Assembly (NCBI GenBank): GCA_020796225.1
Contig: CM036756.1
Coordinates: forward strand, 60,726,644-60,790,643
From: Arion vulgaris
Taxonomy: Eukaryota > Mollusca > Gastropoda > Stylommatophora > Arionidae
Direction of reading: 5' to 3'
DNA: 64,000 nucleotides
Below the pieces are notes generated by a model that had not been told where the DNA came from, did not search any database, and was given only the letters and a program-made list of their open reading frames with translations. The translations under genes were made by a program, and so were the position numbers. Positions 10,344-20,837 of this stretch are shown piece by piece (the first letter of the stretch is position 1; each line of letters begins with the position of its first letter).

Positions 10344-10410
10344 ATGTCATTTTTTTAAAAAGGGTATCCCCACTATGCAACGGTACTAGCAATCCGACAG
10401 AAGGTGCAAA

Positions 10411-10581
10411 ATAACCGCTGTTACACACATACAAATAGATAAGCGATTCAAGAACAACACAAAGTATAGAGGTAGTGTTAGAATCATTGCAAAAGATGTA
10501 GAAATCCATCACTCACAAATTCAGAGAGGCGAAAGAAAAATACAGAAGACCACGACACTGCGCTACAATCTGGTAACAGTG
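10411..10581. repeat. segmental duplication, left copy (interrupted by SINE A)
   Basis: From AATAACCGCTGTTACACACA through GTGTTAGAATCATTGCAAAA to ACGACACTGCG...GGTAACAGTG. Homologous to 10874..10940 plus 11145..11250. It lacks the SINE C of the right copy but carries a SINE A at GGTAACAGTG. Confidence 0.8.
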
Positions 10582-10843
10582 TTCTTCTTCTTCTTCGTAC
10601 GCTCCATATCGACCACTTGTCAACCACTCTGTGTGATTTGTATGTGATCTGAGCCTAAGGGCGATTGAGCGTTGGGCCAGTTGTGCGCCTACAAGTAGTC
10701 CAGCACATCCGATTTCTACGCTGCTTTTTGTTTACTAGGGTAGCATCTCTAGAGCCTACATTAGTCGCCTCTTACGACATGTATTGTGGGTCACAGTGGT
10801 ACTATTATTTGCTTGCCTTGCGGGCCCTGGCACCACACGGGCG
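10582..10843 (-). mobile_element. SINE A, full length, perfect 10-bp TSD
   Basis: 262 bp from TTCTTCTTCTTCTTCG (tail) to CACCACACGGGCG (head). GGTAACAGTG is duplicated at 10572..10581 and 10844..10853. A clean reference copy. Confidence 0.95.
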
Positions 10844-10940
10844 GGTAACAGTGTGATGACAAAGAAAGAAGAAAATAACCGCTGTTACACACATAAAAAT
10901 AGATTTGTGGTCCAATGAAAATGTGTATAGGATAAGTGTT

Positions 10941-11144
10941 TTTTATTCCGATCCAGAAGCACTTGAGCTTTTCAGCTCTTCGGCTCGGTGCCATGGACAT
11001 CGTAATCCTTCGGTTCGGTGCCACGAACACCGTAAATCTAGGGAATCTGTGGCTTTTTCTGCCTTCCCGCGGAATTGAACCCGCACACACAGAGGGATAG
11101 TCACCGTAGTCCAACGCGCTACGAACACGCTGGGCAGACGGGCA
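10941..11144 (-). mobile_element. SINE C (tRNA-derived), 9-bp TSD
   Basis: Minus strand: GTTCGTAGCGCGTTGGAC (A-box arm), GCGGGTTCAATTCCGCGG (B box with a pairable T stem), then the C body and a short A-rich end. ATAAGTGTT is duplicated at 10932..10940 and 11145..11153. It sits in the right copy of the 10.4 kb duplication. Confidence 0.9.
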
Positions 11145-11286
11145 ATAAGTGTTAGAATCATGCAAAAATTGAGGAATACATCACCTCCAACCATCCGAGA
11201 AGCGAAAGACAAATTCAGAAAATCACGACAATGTTAACAGTGTTATGACAAAAGACGGAAGGATTCTGTCGGGCTTTCGTGTCTTT

Positions 11287-11589
11287 TCAAATTCTCAAAA
11301 TCTCACTTCCCTGCAAGAATTCTATTCCCGTAACGCTTATCAAGAGGGAATCTTTATTCCTTACTCTATACAATAGTTTGACGATGAACATCATGTGTGC
11401 TTGTAATAAACCAGAACGTATATGTGTTGCACCTGTACCCATCTTTGAAGGTTTGCAAATCTGACCTTTCTTATCTGTTATCTGATTCTCTAGAAAACCA
11501 GGCTGTATCTTCGTGATATATCCAATGTCAGTGACGGTACATGAACATCTGGTCATACCTGGCTGTAACTGTATCATTCTTATTGCCAT
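11287..11589 (-). other. 100-codon ORF of unknown status
   Basis: An uninterrupted minus-strand frame starts MAIRMIQLQPGMTRCSC and contains TDKKGQICKPSKMGTG. It overlaps no repeat family found here, but I see no domain, signal peptide or splice context. Could be an exon, old repeat or chance. Confidence 0.15.
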
Positions 11590-11784
11590 TTTATTTCATT
11601 TTTCTTGTTTTGTTACTTTACTTAAACATTCTTGAACGATTTCTAAATATGAAGATAGTATGTTAAAATAAGAAGATGATGGAAGTGGATTGGGTATGTG
11701 TGTTGTGTGCTAGTAGAAGCATTGGCTAGGACAGCTCTCCGATAAACAGTGGATGGGAAAAGAAGGCCTGGGTATCTAAAAGAA

Positions 11785-12165
11785 ACATGGGAAAGAAAGG
11801 TAGGGAAAGAAAGGTAGGGAAAGAACGGTAGGGAAAGAAAGGTAGGGAAAGAACGGTAGGGAAAGAACGGTAGTGAAAGAAAGGTAGTGAAAGAACGGTA
11901 GGGAAAGAACGGTAGTGAAAGAAAGGTAGTGAAAGAACGGTAGGGAAAGAACGGTAGGGAAAGAAAGGTAGGGAAAGAAAGGTAGGGAAAGAACGGTAGG
12001 GAAAGAAAGGTAGGGAAAGAAAGGTAGGGAAAGAAAGGTAGGGAAAGAAAGGTAGGGAAAGAAAGGTAGGGAAAGAACGGTAGTGAAAGAAAGGTAGTGA
12101 AAGAACGGTAGGGAAAGAACGGTAGGGAAAGAACGGTAGGGAAAGAACGGTAGTGAAAGAGTTCT
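11785..12165. repeat. 14-bp purine-rich minisatellite, ~27 copies
   Basis: Units AAAGAA[A/C]GGTAG[G/T]G. The strand is almost entirely purine apart from one T and an occasional C per unit. The variants are patterned in blocks, suggesting local amplification. Confidence 0.95.
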
Positions 12166-12260
12166 TCTTGTGTTAGACCGCTATGAATTCAAGCCTACGA
12201 CTGGTATGGTGCATCTGACCGAATTTTGCATGAAGGCCTACTTTCCTTATTAGCAGTGTC
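12162..12260 (-). mobile_element. SINE G fragment (GAA-tailed)
   Basis: GTTCTTCTTG followed by GCTATGAATTCAAGCCTACG. Same family as 31856..31960 (GCTATGAATTCAGGCGTAGC); 5' ends not defined. Confidence 0.5.
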
Positions 12261-12286
12261 CCAAAGATACAGAAATTTGTTGAGTC

Positions 12287-12788
12287 ATCCGTGTGGTACC
12301 ATGGCTCGCAAGGGGAGTACGGAATAGTACTACCGTGACATACACGGCATGTCGTAAAAGGCGAACGAAGTAGTGGCCTAGGGGAGTTACCCTAGTAAAT
12401 AAAAGTGTCGCATAAACCGGATGTGTACTTGTAGGCACATAACTGGCACAACGTACAATCGCTCTTAGGCTCAGATCACACAGAGTGGTTAACAAGTGTT
12501 CGATATGGGGCGTTCTTGTAGGCACATAACTGGCACAACGTACAATCGCTCTTAGGCTCAGATCACACAGAGTGGTTAACAAGTGTTCGATATGGGGCGT
12601 TCTTGTAGGCACATAACTGGCACAACGTACAATCGCTCTTAGGCTCAGATCACACAGAGTGGTTAACAAGTGTTCGATATGGGGCGTTCTTGTAGGCACA
12701 TAACTGGCACAACGTACAATCGCTCTTAGGCTCAGATCACACAGAGTGGTTAACAAGTGTTCGATATGGGGAGTTTGAAGAAGAGTGA
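12287..12788 (+). mobile_element. SINE A whose 3' part is tandemly amplified
   Basis: Begins ATCCGTGTGGTACCATGG and ends GGGGAGTTTGAAGAAGAG. Between them the 3' body occurs four times in tandem (see the 87-bp array). Confidence 0.92.
12428..12775. repeat. 87-bp array derived from the SINE A 3' half, 4 copies
   Basis: Units start CTTGTAGGCACATAACTGG at 12428, 12515, 12602 and 12689, exactly 87 bp apart and almost identical. 87 is a multiple of 3, which leaves a 168-codon minus ORF with no other support. Confidence 0.97.
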
Positions 12789-12900
12789 GAGTTATTAGTT
12801 AACCTTTAATACCCAGACGATCAATGAATGATTGAGTGAAATATCATCGTGTCTCTGTGTAATCTGAAGATCTGTAAAATCAAAGTGCTCATGATTTTCT

Positions 12901-13154
12901 TCTTCTTCTTCTTTGCGTTCGTTCTTTACGACCAATTTTAATCACTCTTTGTGATATGTTTGATCTTTGCCAAGAACGTGTATACGTTGCACATTGGTTT
13001 GGTAGGCCCTCAAACGCATAGACTTCTACACGTTTAGGACACATGCATCCGATTTCAGCCAAACCTCCTTAGTCGCCTCTTTCGACATGCGTGCAGGTAA
13101 CAGTGGTTCTATTCTTTACACTCCAAATTTGGGCCCCGGTAACCACTCGGGCGT
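12901..13154 (-). mobile_element. SINE B, full length, 13-bp TSD (1 mismatch)
   Basis: Tail TCTTCTTCTTCTTTGCG to head GGTAACCACTCGGGCG. Flanks CTCATGATTTTCT (12888..12900) and CTCTTGATTTTCT (13155..13167). Confidence 0.92.
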
Positions 13155-13287
13155 CTCTTGATTTTCTCTTTGCAGACGTTGTACCTCATAGTGTGGTACT
13201 TGATAGTATCCATAAAGTAACAGCTACATAGTGTGGTATTCAACGTTAAGTGTAACAAACGCTACTTTCGGAGTATCTACTCTTGAT

Positions 13288-13629
13288 TTCTCTCTCTCTC
13301 TCGCTATCACCACCCAGACCGATGTATCAGATCTTCCCATAAATTCTATTCATGTTGAAATCTGATTCATGCAGCCTTAGCATTGGTGTATTTTACGTCA
13401 CATCTTCAGCATCATTTGGAGCTCTAGTGCTTACCCTTCGCCGATGTGTCCGGTTTCATCCAGCGTTTACTCTGTTCGCTCTCCGTTCTGTAGCCATCTA
13501 GTGTTTTTACGGTGTGGGGTAGCTAGCCCCACGCCCAACCTCCTTAGCCGCCTCTTACGACATGCGGGGCAGGTAACAGTGGTTCTATTCTTTACACCCC
13601 AGTTTGGGCCCCGGTAACCACTCGGGCGT
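13288..13629 (-). mobile_element. SINE E, full length (GA tail), 8-bp TSD
   Basis: The head at right (CCCGGTAACCACTCGGGCG) equals that of SINE B. The body differs after the GGAGG/TTGGGCG region and ends at left in (GA)n, seen as TCTCTCTCTC. CTCTTGAT is at 13280..13287 and 13630..13637. It defines the E tail. Confidence 0.9.
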
Positions 13630-13794
13630 CTCTTGATGTGATGCCTTGTTCACAATGTCACCATCTCTCTCTCTAGTCCTCCAGAACCATGTCCTTCATT
13701 ATTGCTTTCTCAATAACAGCTGTAACGTGTAAAGAGTTATCAGTGTGCACACTTGTTCGCGGTTGGACTATATGAGACCCTGATCATCTATTTA

Positions 13795-13935
13795 CTTGAG
13801 AATCTTACTTGAGTACCTCTGAAATCGAAGTAAGACTTGCTTAATTGGCGAGAAACACTGGTGATAAGGAAAGCAAGCCTTCACGCACATAAGGAAAGCA
13901 AGCCTTCACCCACAACTCAACTCGCCATGACTATG
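13795..13935 (+). repeat. dispersed repeat M (two copies in window)
   Basis: TTAATTGGCGAGAAACACTG followed by GGAAAGCAAGCCTTCAC. A related copy is at 39225..39365 (TTAATGGCGAGAGACACTG). In this copy the GGAAAGCAAGCCTTCAC block is duplicated. Class unknown. Confidence 0.55.
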
Positions 13936-14239
13936 ACATCATTCATAGATTTAAACTTGATTTATAACGATAAAAAAAAAACACCACACAAAAAAAAATG
14001 TGTCATCGGGGCAAGGACAAAAAACAAGACCAGCCGCAGATGAGAAGTAATTCTTCTTCTTTTGTCGTCACACTGCAACCGGGTTGTTGCACAGTATCGT
14101 AATCTTATTTATTTATTTTGTCTTGCGCTGCTCTAGTGGATTAAGTGATAGTTATTTTTGCTAACTTATTTTTATGAAGTTATGGTACACAAATCCTCCT
14201 TTATTTTATGAAATGCTTTGTTGATTTAAACTACAATTT

Positions 14240-14520
14240 CAACAGAAGTTAGATGTCTAGAAGCAGCCTTCAACAAGAAACAAGAGATACAGATCGCAAC
14301 CAAATATGTTAAGTTCAGGAAGCCAGAGAGATTAGAGTGGAACAGTCTCAATTTACATGGTTCGGTCACCTCTGTACAATGGAAGAATACCGACTGTTTA
14401 AAAAAAAAAAGCAATTGAGGTCATCTTGAAGTGGAAGAGGGTCATAAGAGTGACAGCCGATACGATCAGGATATGTCCTCTCTGGATGACCTCTACACTC
14501 TGCTGTACAAGGAGTAAATA
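14240..14520 (+). pseudogene. degraded LINE reverse-transcriptase C-terminal remnant
   Basis: In shifting plus frames: EVRCLEAAFNKKQEIQIATK, then QFTWFGHLCTMEEYRLFKK, then DDLYTLLYKE-like text. The W-F-G-H-L block followed by a charged helix is typical of the LINE RT C-terminus. Frameshift at an A-run near 14400. Confidence 0.5.
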
Positions 14521-14639
14521 ATAATTAAGTTATTTGAACTTTAAACTTTAACCTTTTACGCTATTCTATATGTCCTTCACTCTTATGTTTGTTAGTGCGT
14601 GCGTGTGTGTGTGTGTGTGAGTTTACTCCTTCAAACACA

Positions 14640-15185
14640 TAACCTCCCTCAAAGAAATAGTACATCTCTAGCAAACAGTAAATCTCTTTCAAACATAGTA
14701 CATCTCTTTCAAACATAGTACATCTCTTTAAAACATAGTACATCTCTTTCAAACATAGTACATCTCTTTCAAACATAGTACATATCTTAAACATAGTACA
14801 TCTCTCAAACATAGTACATATCTCTCAAACATAGTACATCTCTCTCAAACATAGTACATCTCTCTCAAACATAGTACATCTCTTTCAAACATAGTACATC
14901 TCTCTCAAACATAGTACATCTCTCTCAAACATAGTACATCTCTCTCAAACATAGTACATCTCTTTCAAACATAGTACATCTCTCTCAAACATAGTACATA
15001 TCTTAAACATAGTACATCTCTCAAACATAGTACATATCTCTCAAACATAGTACATCTCTCTCAAACATAGTACATCTCTCTCAAACATAGTACATCTCTT
15101 TCAAACATAGTACATCTCTCTCAAACATAGTACATCTCTCTCAAACATAGTACATCTCTCTCAAACATAGTACACCTCTCTCTAA
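14640..15185. repeat. 20-bp minisatellite with 216-bp higher-order period
   Basis: Units CATCTCT[C/T]TCAAACATAGTA, about 27 copies. A distinctive short-unit cluster (CATATCTTAAACATAGTA...) occurs at 14781 and again at 14997, and the following units match in order, so a block of about 216 bp has itself been duplicated. Confidence 0.95.
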
Positions 15186-15255
15186 AAGAAAGAATGATTC
15201 TTATCTCAAACAAACATACGATTATCACACATGTGTACACATATAGCTCCCTCAA

Positions 15256-15530
15256 ATACAGAGCTCATCTCCTAGGCTACCATCTTCCACAAACACATCT
15301 TCCCCAAACACATAGCTCATCTCCTAGGCTACCATCTTCCACAAACACATCTTCCCCAAACACATCTTCCCCAAACACATCTTCCCCAAACACATCTTCC
15401 CCAAACACATCTTCCACAAACACATCTTCCCCAAACACATCTTCCCCAAAGACATCTTCCCCAAAGACATCTTCCCCAAAGACATCTTCCCCAAACACAT
15501 CTTCCCCAAACACATCTTCCCCAAACACAT
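15256..15530. repeat. 15-bp minisatellite, ~17 copies
   Basis: Units ACATCTTCCCCAAAC with CCACAAAC and CCAAAG variants, preceded by a ~58-bp duplicated lead (CATCTCCTAGGCTACCATCT). Frame-preserving length gives repetitive ORFs (TSSPN in one strand, GEDVF in the other); not credible genes. Confidence 0.95.
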
Positions 15531-15869
15531 GACCATGTCTTCAGTAACTAAGCTACTACTACTATATTGACGGGACAAGCTACACAACACATCTGTTCAG
15601 CAGCAGCAAGCATACACACACTAACTGGGATAGTATTGTATTACGGTTAGTCGTGCTGATACGTGATTGATAATGCATGCACATGTGACACACCGATCGA
15701 CTTCTGGCTAGTGAGCATTGCTGAATAATGCCAACATTCAGCCCTATCTCTAACCAGATATGTGAGTTATCATGTGTTGGTGAGAGTTTATGATTTCCTC
15801 ACGGGAACAATCAAATGTTCCAAATGTCTCTTCATATCAACGTTGCGAGGGCCTCGTTGACATTTAAAC

Positions 15870-16115
15870 ACAAATTAAGGGTCTATGAAATACAACCAAC
15901 CACCAATAACAGCATACAATAAAAAGAGAGCAGGTACTAGAGACAAGGGAAGACCAAGAAAAAATGAAAACAATATCAAGACCACACTACATAAACAAGG
16001 ATACAACATAACAAGGTCGACTCATCTGGCCTTGGAACGCAAATTAAAGCTCCCACCCCTACGCTTAACGGCAAGAGGGGACAACCAATTTCATCAGTCA
16101 AATGAGGTAAGACAA
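15870..16115 (+). pseudogene. LINE reverse-transcriptase C-terminal remnant
   Basis: The plus frame at 15885..16118 contains RDKGRPRKNENNIKTTLHK and THLALERKLKLPPLRLTARG: a GRPRK motif, an amphipathic helix and an ALERKLKL-like end, as in LINE ORF2 C-termini. Confidence 0.55.
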
Positions 16116-16234
16116 TAGACAGTTAAGGGTCTTATAGTGGAAACACCAAATAAGTATGTGATGTTTTATCAAACACATTTCGTATTCGTTAGATCTACTC
16201 TGTTGTTACGATTGATCTATCGGTCCATCATGAT

Positions 16235-16745
16235 TTGACTTCAGTGAATAACCAGTGTCAAACATGGCCAATAACAGCAGCTAATGAGCGGGAAATCATA
16301 ACAACGGAGATGGGGTGCCTTAGAAGAGCTGCAGGTGTAACAATAAGAGACAAAATTAGAAATGAAGAAAACCAATTTGCAACATATACATGTTCTTGGC
16401 AAAGATCAAACATATCACAAAGAGTGATTAAAATTGGTGGTAAAGAACGAACGTAAAGAAGAAGAAGAAATGAAGAAATCAGAAGAAGACTAGATATGAA
16501 ACCAGTCATGAAATTCATAAAAGAATAACAGATTAAATGATTTGGACACCTGACAAGAATGCTCTGGTATCACCTACCGCAGAGAGCCACACAGAAAAAG
16601 AAATGAGTACAAAACAAGAGGAAGACCACGCAAAAGATGAAACGACGGTATCAAGAACAGCCTTAGGAAAATGAGTATCAGCTTACAAAATGCAGTAAAA
16701 CAAGCACACACGAGATCACTACGCCCCCAGCCAACACTTCTATAA
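16235..16745 (+). pseudogene. LINE RT remnant interrupted by a truncated SINE B
   Basis: Before the SINE: CQTWPITAANEREIITTEMG and CLRRAAGVTIRDKIRNEE. After it: NEEIRRRLDMKPVMKFIKE, FGHLTRM and a GRPRKR-like motif near 16618. The two halves join naturally across the SINE TSD. Several stops after 16478. Confidence 0.65.
16371..16466 (+). mobile_element. SINE B, 5'-truncated, TSD within a LINE
   Basis: Only the last ~95 bp of SINE B (CAACATATACATGTTCTTGG to AAGAAGAAG). AATGAAGAAA is duplicated at 16361..16370 and 16469..16478. A truncated SINE with a TSD shows target-primed reverse transcription that aborted early. Confidence 0.85.
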
Positions 16746-16853
16746 AGAAGTAAATGGTAGAAGAGAAGAAGAAGAAGAGAAATAGCCATGTTGTAGTAAC
16801 ATTTGACGAAAAGAGTATGCAAAAACAAAACAGCCCCCCCAAAAAGTTGGTAT

Positions 16854-17110
16854 CTTCTTCTTCTTCTTCTTTGCGTTCGTTCTTTACGACCAATCTTAAT
16901 CACTCTGTGATATATTTGATCTTTGCCAAGAACGTGTAAACGTTGCACATTGGTTTGGTAGGCCCCTAAATGTACAGACTTCTACACGTTTAGGACATGT
17001 GCATCCAATTTCAGCCAAACCTCCTTAGTCGCCTCTTACGACATGCGTGGCAGGTAACAGTGGTTCTATTCTTTACACCCCAAATTTGGGCCCCGGTAAC
17101 CACTCGGGCG
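16854..17110 (-). mobile_element. SINE B, full length, perfect 12-bp TSD
   Basis: 257 bp, CTTCTTCTTCTTCTTCTTTG to CCACTCGGGCG. AAAAGTTGGTAT is at 16842..16853 and 17111..17122. Confidence 0.95.
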
Positions 17111-17184
17111 AAAAGTTGGTATAAATTGTTTTTTGAAATATGCAAACTATTAGAAGAGTGTATGAATACAATTACTTGATTGAT

Positions 17185-17510
17185 TGATTCATTCATTGAT
17201 AGGACAATCATCATTGTTTTTCGGTGAGTAGCCATGTGTGCATCGATTTCTTTCTTACACAGGAAGATCTAGCCTGCAGTGCACGAGCTCTGTAGCACCG
17301 GCGAGTGTCACCAATGTAATTTTGAAGATGGTGAAGATATTTTTGTGGGAATTTTTAAATTTTGTATTGTTTCTAATAAATTTTGACTGGGCAGCGGCTT
17401 TCCAGCCTGCTCTTCTGATTTTAAATTGCCAATGGTTCTTTTACGTGCTGAACTTGAATGCGTGATCTACGTTTTATCGTCCATCTCCGATAGAACTAGG
17501 AACTAGTAAA
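17185..17510 (-). mobile_element. SINE F copy, 5'-truncated
   Basis: Shares AATTTTGAAGATGGTGAAGA and the CATGTGTGCATCGATTTCTT region with the 4.1-4.5 kb copy. The tRNA-like head is missing; the 22-bp array follows at once. Confidence 0.6.
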
Positions 17511-17880
17511 GTGTACAGATAAAACAACTAGTAAAGTGTACAGATACAACTAGTAAAGTGTACAGATACAACTAGTAAAGTGTACAGATATAACTAGTAA
17601 AGTGTACAGATACAACTAGTAAAGTGTACAGATAAAACTAGTAAAGTGTACAGATACAACTAGTAAAGTGTACAGATACAACTAGTAAAGTGTACAGATA
17701 AAACAACTAGTAAAGTGTACAGATAAAACAACTAGTAAAGTGTACAGATAAAACAACTAGTAAAGTGTACAGATAAAACAACTAATAAAGTGTACAGATA
17801 CAACAACTAATAAAGTGTACAGATACAACAACTAATAAAGTGTACAGATACAACAACTAGTAAAGTTAGTAAAGTGTATG
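17505..17880. repeat. 22/25-bp minisatellite
   Basis: Units ACTAGTAAAGTGTACAGATA with CAA or AAACA spacer variants, about 16 copies. Confidence 0.95.
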
Positions 17881-18310
17881 AATATTTCTACCCGACTACA
17901 ACCGCCTAAGAAAAATCCAAAAATGAGGCCAATATATCAAATTTAAAATGATAATCAAGATTAGTTAAAGAGCACTTAAATGATAGTGCCATGTTGAAGT
18001 GATATTTGAAATTAGTTTGCTAATAGGCTCAAATGGAGATCGTAATTGGTGTATTTTTTCTACAAATTGGGTAGTAAATTCCAACTAAGTTATTTTGTCA
18101 TTATATATGTCTCTGTTTTATTTTTTTGTCACAGAAATGACTTGGTTGGCAATACAACGATAAATATGACAGATTTATCAATGTTAGTATAATGTTAGGA
18201 AAATGCAATCAATATTTCAGTCTGGATTCTGAACTGCATGGTTGCTATTTATTTCATTAAGAAATTTATTTTACACAATATTGAACGTTAGGATGTATTA
18301 CATGTATTAA
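17881..18310. other. no gene or repeat recognised
   Basis: AT-rich unique-looking sequence between two arrays. Confidence 0.5.
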
Positions 18311-18762
18311 TATAGTAGTATTAGTAGTAGTAGTAGTAGTAGTAATAGTAGTAATAGTTAGTAGTAGTTAGTAGTAGTAGTAGTTAATAGTAGTTAGTAG
18401 TAGTAGTTAGTAGTAGTAGTAGTAGTTAGTAGTAGTTAGTAGTAGTAGTAGTTAGTAGTAGTAGTAGTAGTAGTTAGTGAGTAGAGTAGTAGTAGTTAGT
18501 AGTAGTAGTAGTTAGTAGTAGTAGTTAGTAGTAGTAGTAGTGGTAGTTAGTAGTAGTAGTAGTTAGTAGTAGTAGTAGTAGTTAGTAGTAGTAGTAGTTA
18601 GTAGTAGTAGTTAGTAGTAGTAGTAGTAGTTAGTAGTAGTGATAGTAGTAGTAGTAGTAGTGATAGTAGTAGTAGTAGTGAGTGAGTAAATAGTAAGTAG
18701 TAGTAGTAGTAGTAGTATAGTAGAGTTAGCAGTAGTAGTAGTAGTTAGTAGTAGTAGTAGTG

Positions 18763-18835
<73 letters not shown>

Positions 18836-18860
18836 TAGAATAGTAGAGTAGTAGTAGAGC

Positions 18861-18901
<41 letters not shown>

Positions 18902-18945
18902 CAGTAGTCAGTAATAGTTAGTAGTAGTAGTAGTATGTCACGAGA
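18310..18945. repeat. (TAG)n-rich compound microsatellite, ~0.63 kb
   Basis: Long TAG/TAGT mixture with TTAGTAG phase shifts. The stop-codon-dense plus strand precludes coding; the minus ORF (poly-Tyr/Thr) is low complexity. Confidence 0.95.
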
Positions 18946-19501
18946 AGTAGTAGATAACGAATTCAGAGAAGAAAATGAAATCCTGATCAATCACTAGTAA
19001 CAACTGTTATAAGAAGGTGAAGATTGAGATATGTTGGGCATGCCTTGAGTGGAAATGATCAATGAATACCAAAACAGGCATTGAAGTGGGAAGCAAAGGG
19101 TTTAAGAAAGAGAGGACGCTATAGGGACGATAGATCACGAGCTCTGCAGGTATATGACATACACGACAGATCACGAACCCTGCAGATAGGTAATATGTGA
19201 TATACATGACAAATCAGAAGCCATATGAATATATGTTATAGACGGCATGTTACGAGCCATGTGAATCTATGATATACAAGGCAGATCACGTTTCTGCTGA
19301 AAACAAAACACACACAAAAATTAACCTTTTCAATTCATATTTGTTTAACCCCCTCGAATGTATCTATTTTACAATGGCTACTCGCCCGTGTGTTGTGGGG
19401 CTCTCAACGGAGCAACAAATAGTAACACCAGGACCTTCAAGGCAACTCTTAAGATGCGACTGAGGTAGGGCCTAGGGAAGCTACCCTAATAAATAAAAAG
19501 T

Positions 19502-19752
19502 CGCCCGAGTTGTTACCGGGGCCCAAATTTGGGGTAAAGAATAGAACCACTGTTACCTGCCAAGCATGTCGTAAGAGGCGACTAAGGAGGTTTGGCTGAA
19601 ATCGGATGCATGTGTCCTAAACGTGTAGAAGTCTATGCGTTTAGGGGCCTACCAAACCAATGTGCAACGTATACACGTTCTTGGCAAAGATCCAACATAT
19701 CACAAAGAGTGATTAAAATTGGTCGTAAAGAACGAACGCAAAGAAGAAGAAG
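19502..19752 (+). mobile_element. SINE B, full length, inside SINE A
   Basis: CGCCCGAGTTGTTACCGGGG to AAGAAGAAGAAG. AATAAAAAGT is duplicated at 19492..19501 and 19753..19762. Confidence 0.95.
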
Positions 19753-19837
19753 AATAAAAAGTGACGAAGAAATCATATGTGCCGGTCTACTTGTAGGCGT
19801 ATAACTGGCACAATGTACAATCGTTCTTAGGCTCGGA

Positions 19838-20201
19838 AACAGCCAGCTATAAACTCATACGGCCGGCGGACTCATGTAAAAATTATGGGAAATAAGACCA
19901 CAGCCGGTCACGTGACCTCGCATTTCAGTATTGTTGTATATTGATGAATTCATTTTAAAATCAACACAACATGCTAAATCAAGGTATCCAACAAGTTAAG
20001 TTTAGCAATATGGAATATCAGTATTTTAAATATTTTTCATCAATAAATAAACGTAGACATAGAATTGAGTAAAATTGAAAAAAATCGTGCAGTGTTCAAG
20101 CAAACATATATAAATTTCAGCCCCCACCCCTCTTCCCCCAACTGAAACTTGGTCAGATTTTTCCCGTCAGTTAGGCTGCCTAATATTAGAGTTGGCTATA
20201 G
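19838..20201. mobile_element. MITE, left copy of tandem pair (364 bp)
   Basis: Ends AACAGCCAGCTATAAAC and GAGTTGGCTATAG, i.e. inverted C[C/T]ATAGCCAACT-like termini. Flanked by CTCGGA at 19832..19837 and 20202..20207. The interior holds no transposase. A 6-bp duplication with such ends does not fit hAT or mariner; superfamily undetermined. Confidence 0.75.
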
Positions 20202-20207
20202 CTCGGA

Positions 20208-20837
20208 CCATAGCCAACTATAAACGTACAGGCCTTCGGACTCAAGTAGGAATTATGGGAAATCAGACTACAACTACACCACGTGACCTCGCATTAAAGT
20301 ATTGTTGTATATGAATGAAATGAAAATCGTGGCATATCCCAAAGGATGTAGCCATCAACCACAGAAAACTAGTGGTTGATTTTCTAGGCACCACTTATAC
20401 GTTCAGTAGTTTGACATTGCTTTCTGAACGGTGAGGTCTATGTTTACCTTTTGTAGAAATCCCACGGAAACGAATTTGCTTCCAAACTTGCTCACTGTGG
20501 GATTTGAACCAGGTACGCTTGGGTTTGTGATCCGAGCTCACTACCGCTTGAGCTACAGACGTCACATTGTTGTATATAGACGAATTCCTTTTAAAATCTA
20601 CACACAATGCTAAATCGAAGTTATATTATCAGCAACAAGTTAAGTTTAACAATAAGGAATATCAATAGTATGAATATTTTTCACCAATAAGTAACCATAG
20701 ACTCACAGAATTGAGCAAAATTGCAAAAAAACGTGCAGTGTTCTGTCAAACATCTATAATTTCCAGCCCCTTTCTCTGATCTAGATCAGGGAATCCCCGG
20801 GCAGTTGTCTGGCCTAGTTATCTAGTGTTAGCTGTGG
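20208..20837. mobile_element. MITE, right copy of tandem pair, carrying a tRNA-SINE
   Basis: Begins CCATAGCCAACTATAAAC and ends GTGTTAGCTGTGG; CTCGGA follows at 20838..20843. Without the SINE and one TSD copy it measures 365 bp against 364 for its neighbour, so both are full-length. Confidence 0.75.
20313..20565 (-). mobile_element. tRNA-derived SINE, 12-bp TSD
   Basis: On the minus strand, GTAGCTCAAGCGGTAGTGAG (A box) and CTGGTTCAAATCCCA (B box) lie at the 5' end, followed by an unrelated body. ATTGTTGTATAT is duplicated at 20301..20312 and 20566..20577, and the undisturbed site is present in the left MITE copy. The single tRNA-like region has mismatched stems, so it is SINE-derived, not a working tRNA. 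Confidence 0.88.

Noticed and set aside
14640..15185. CRISPR-like regular direct repeats
   Set aside because: Units are contiguous with no unique spacers; the context is a eukaryotic minisatellite.
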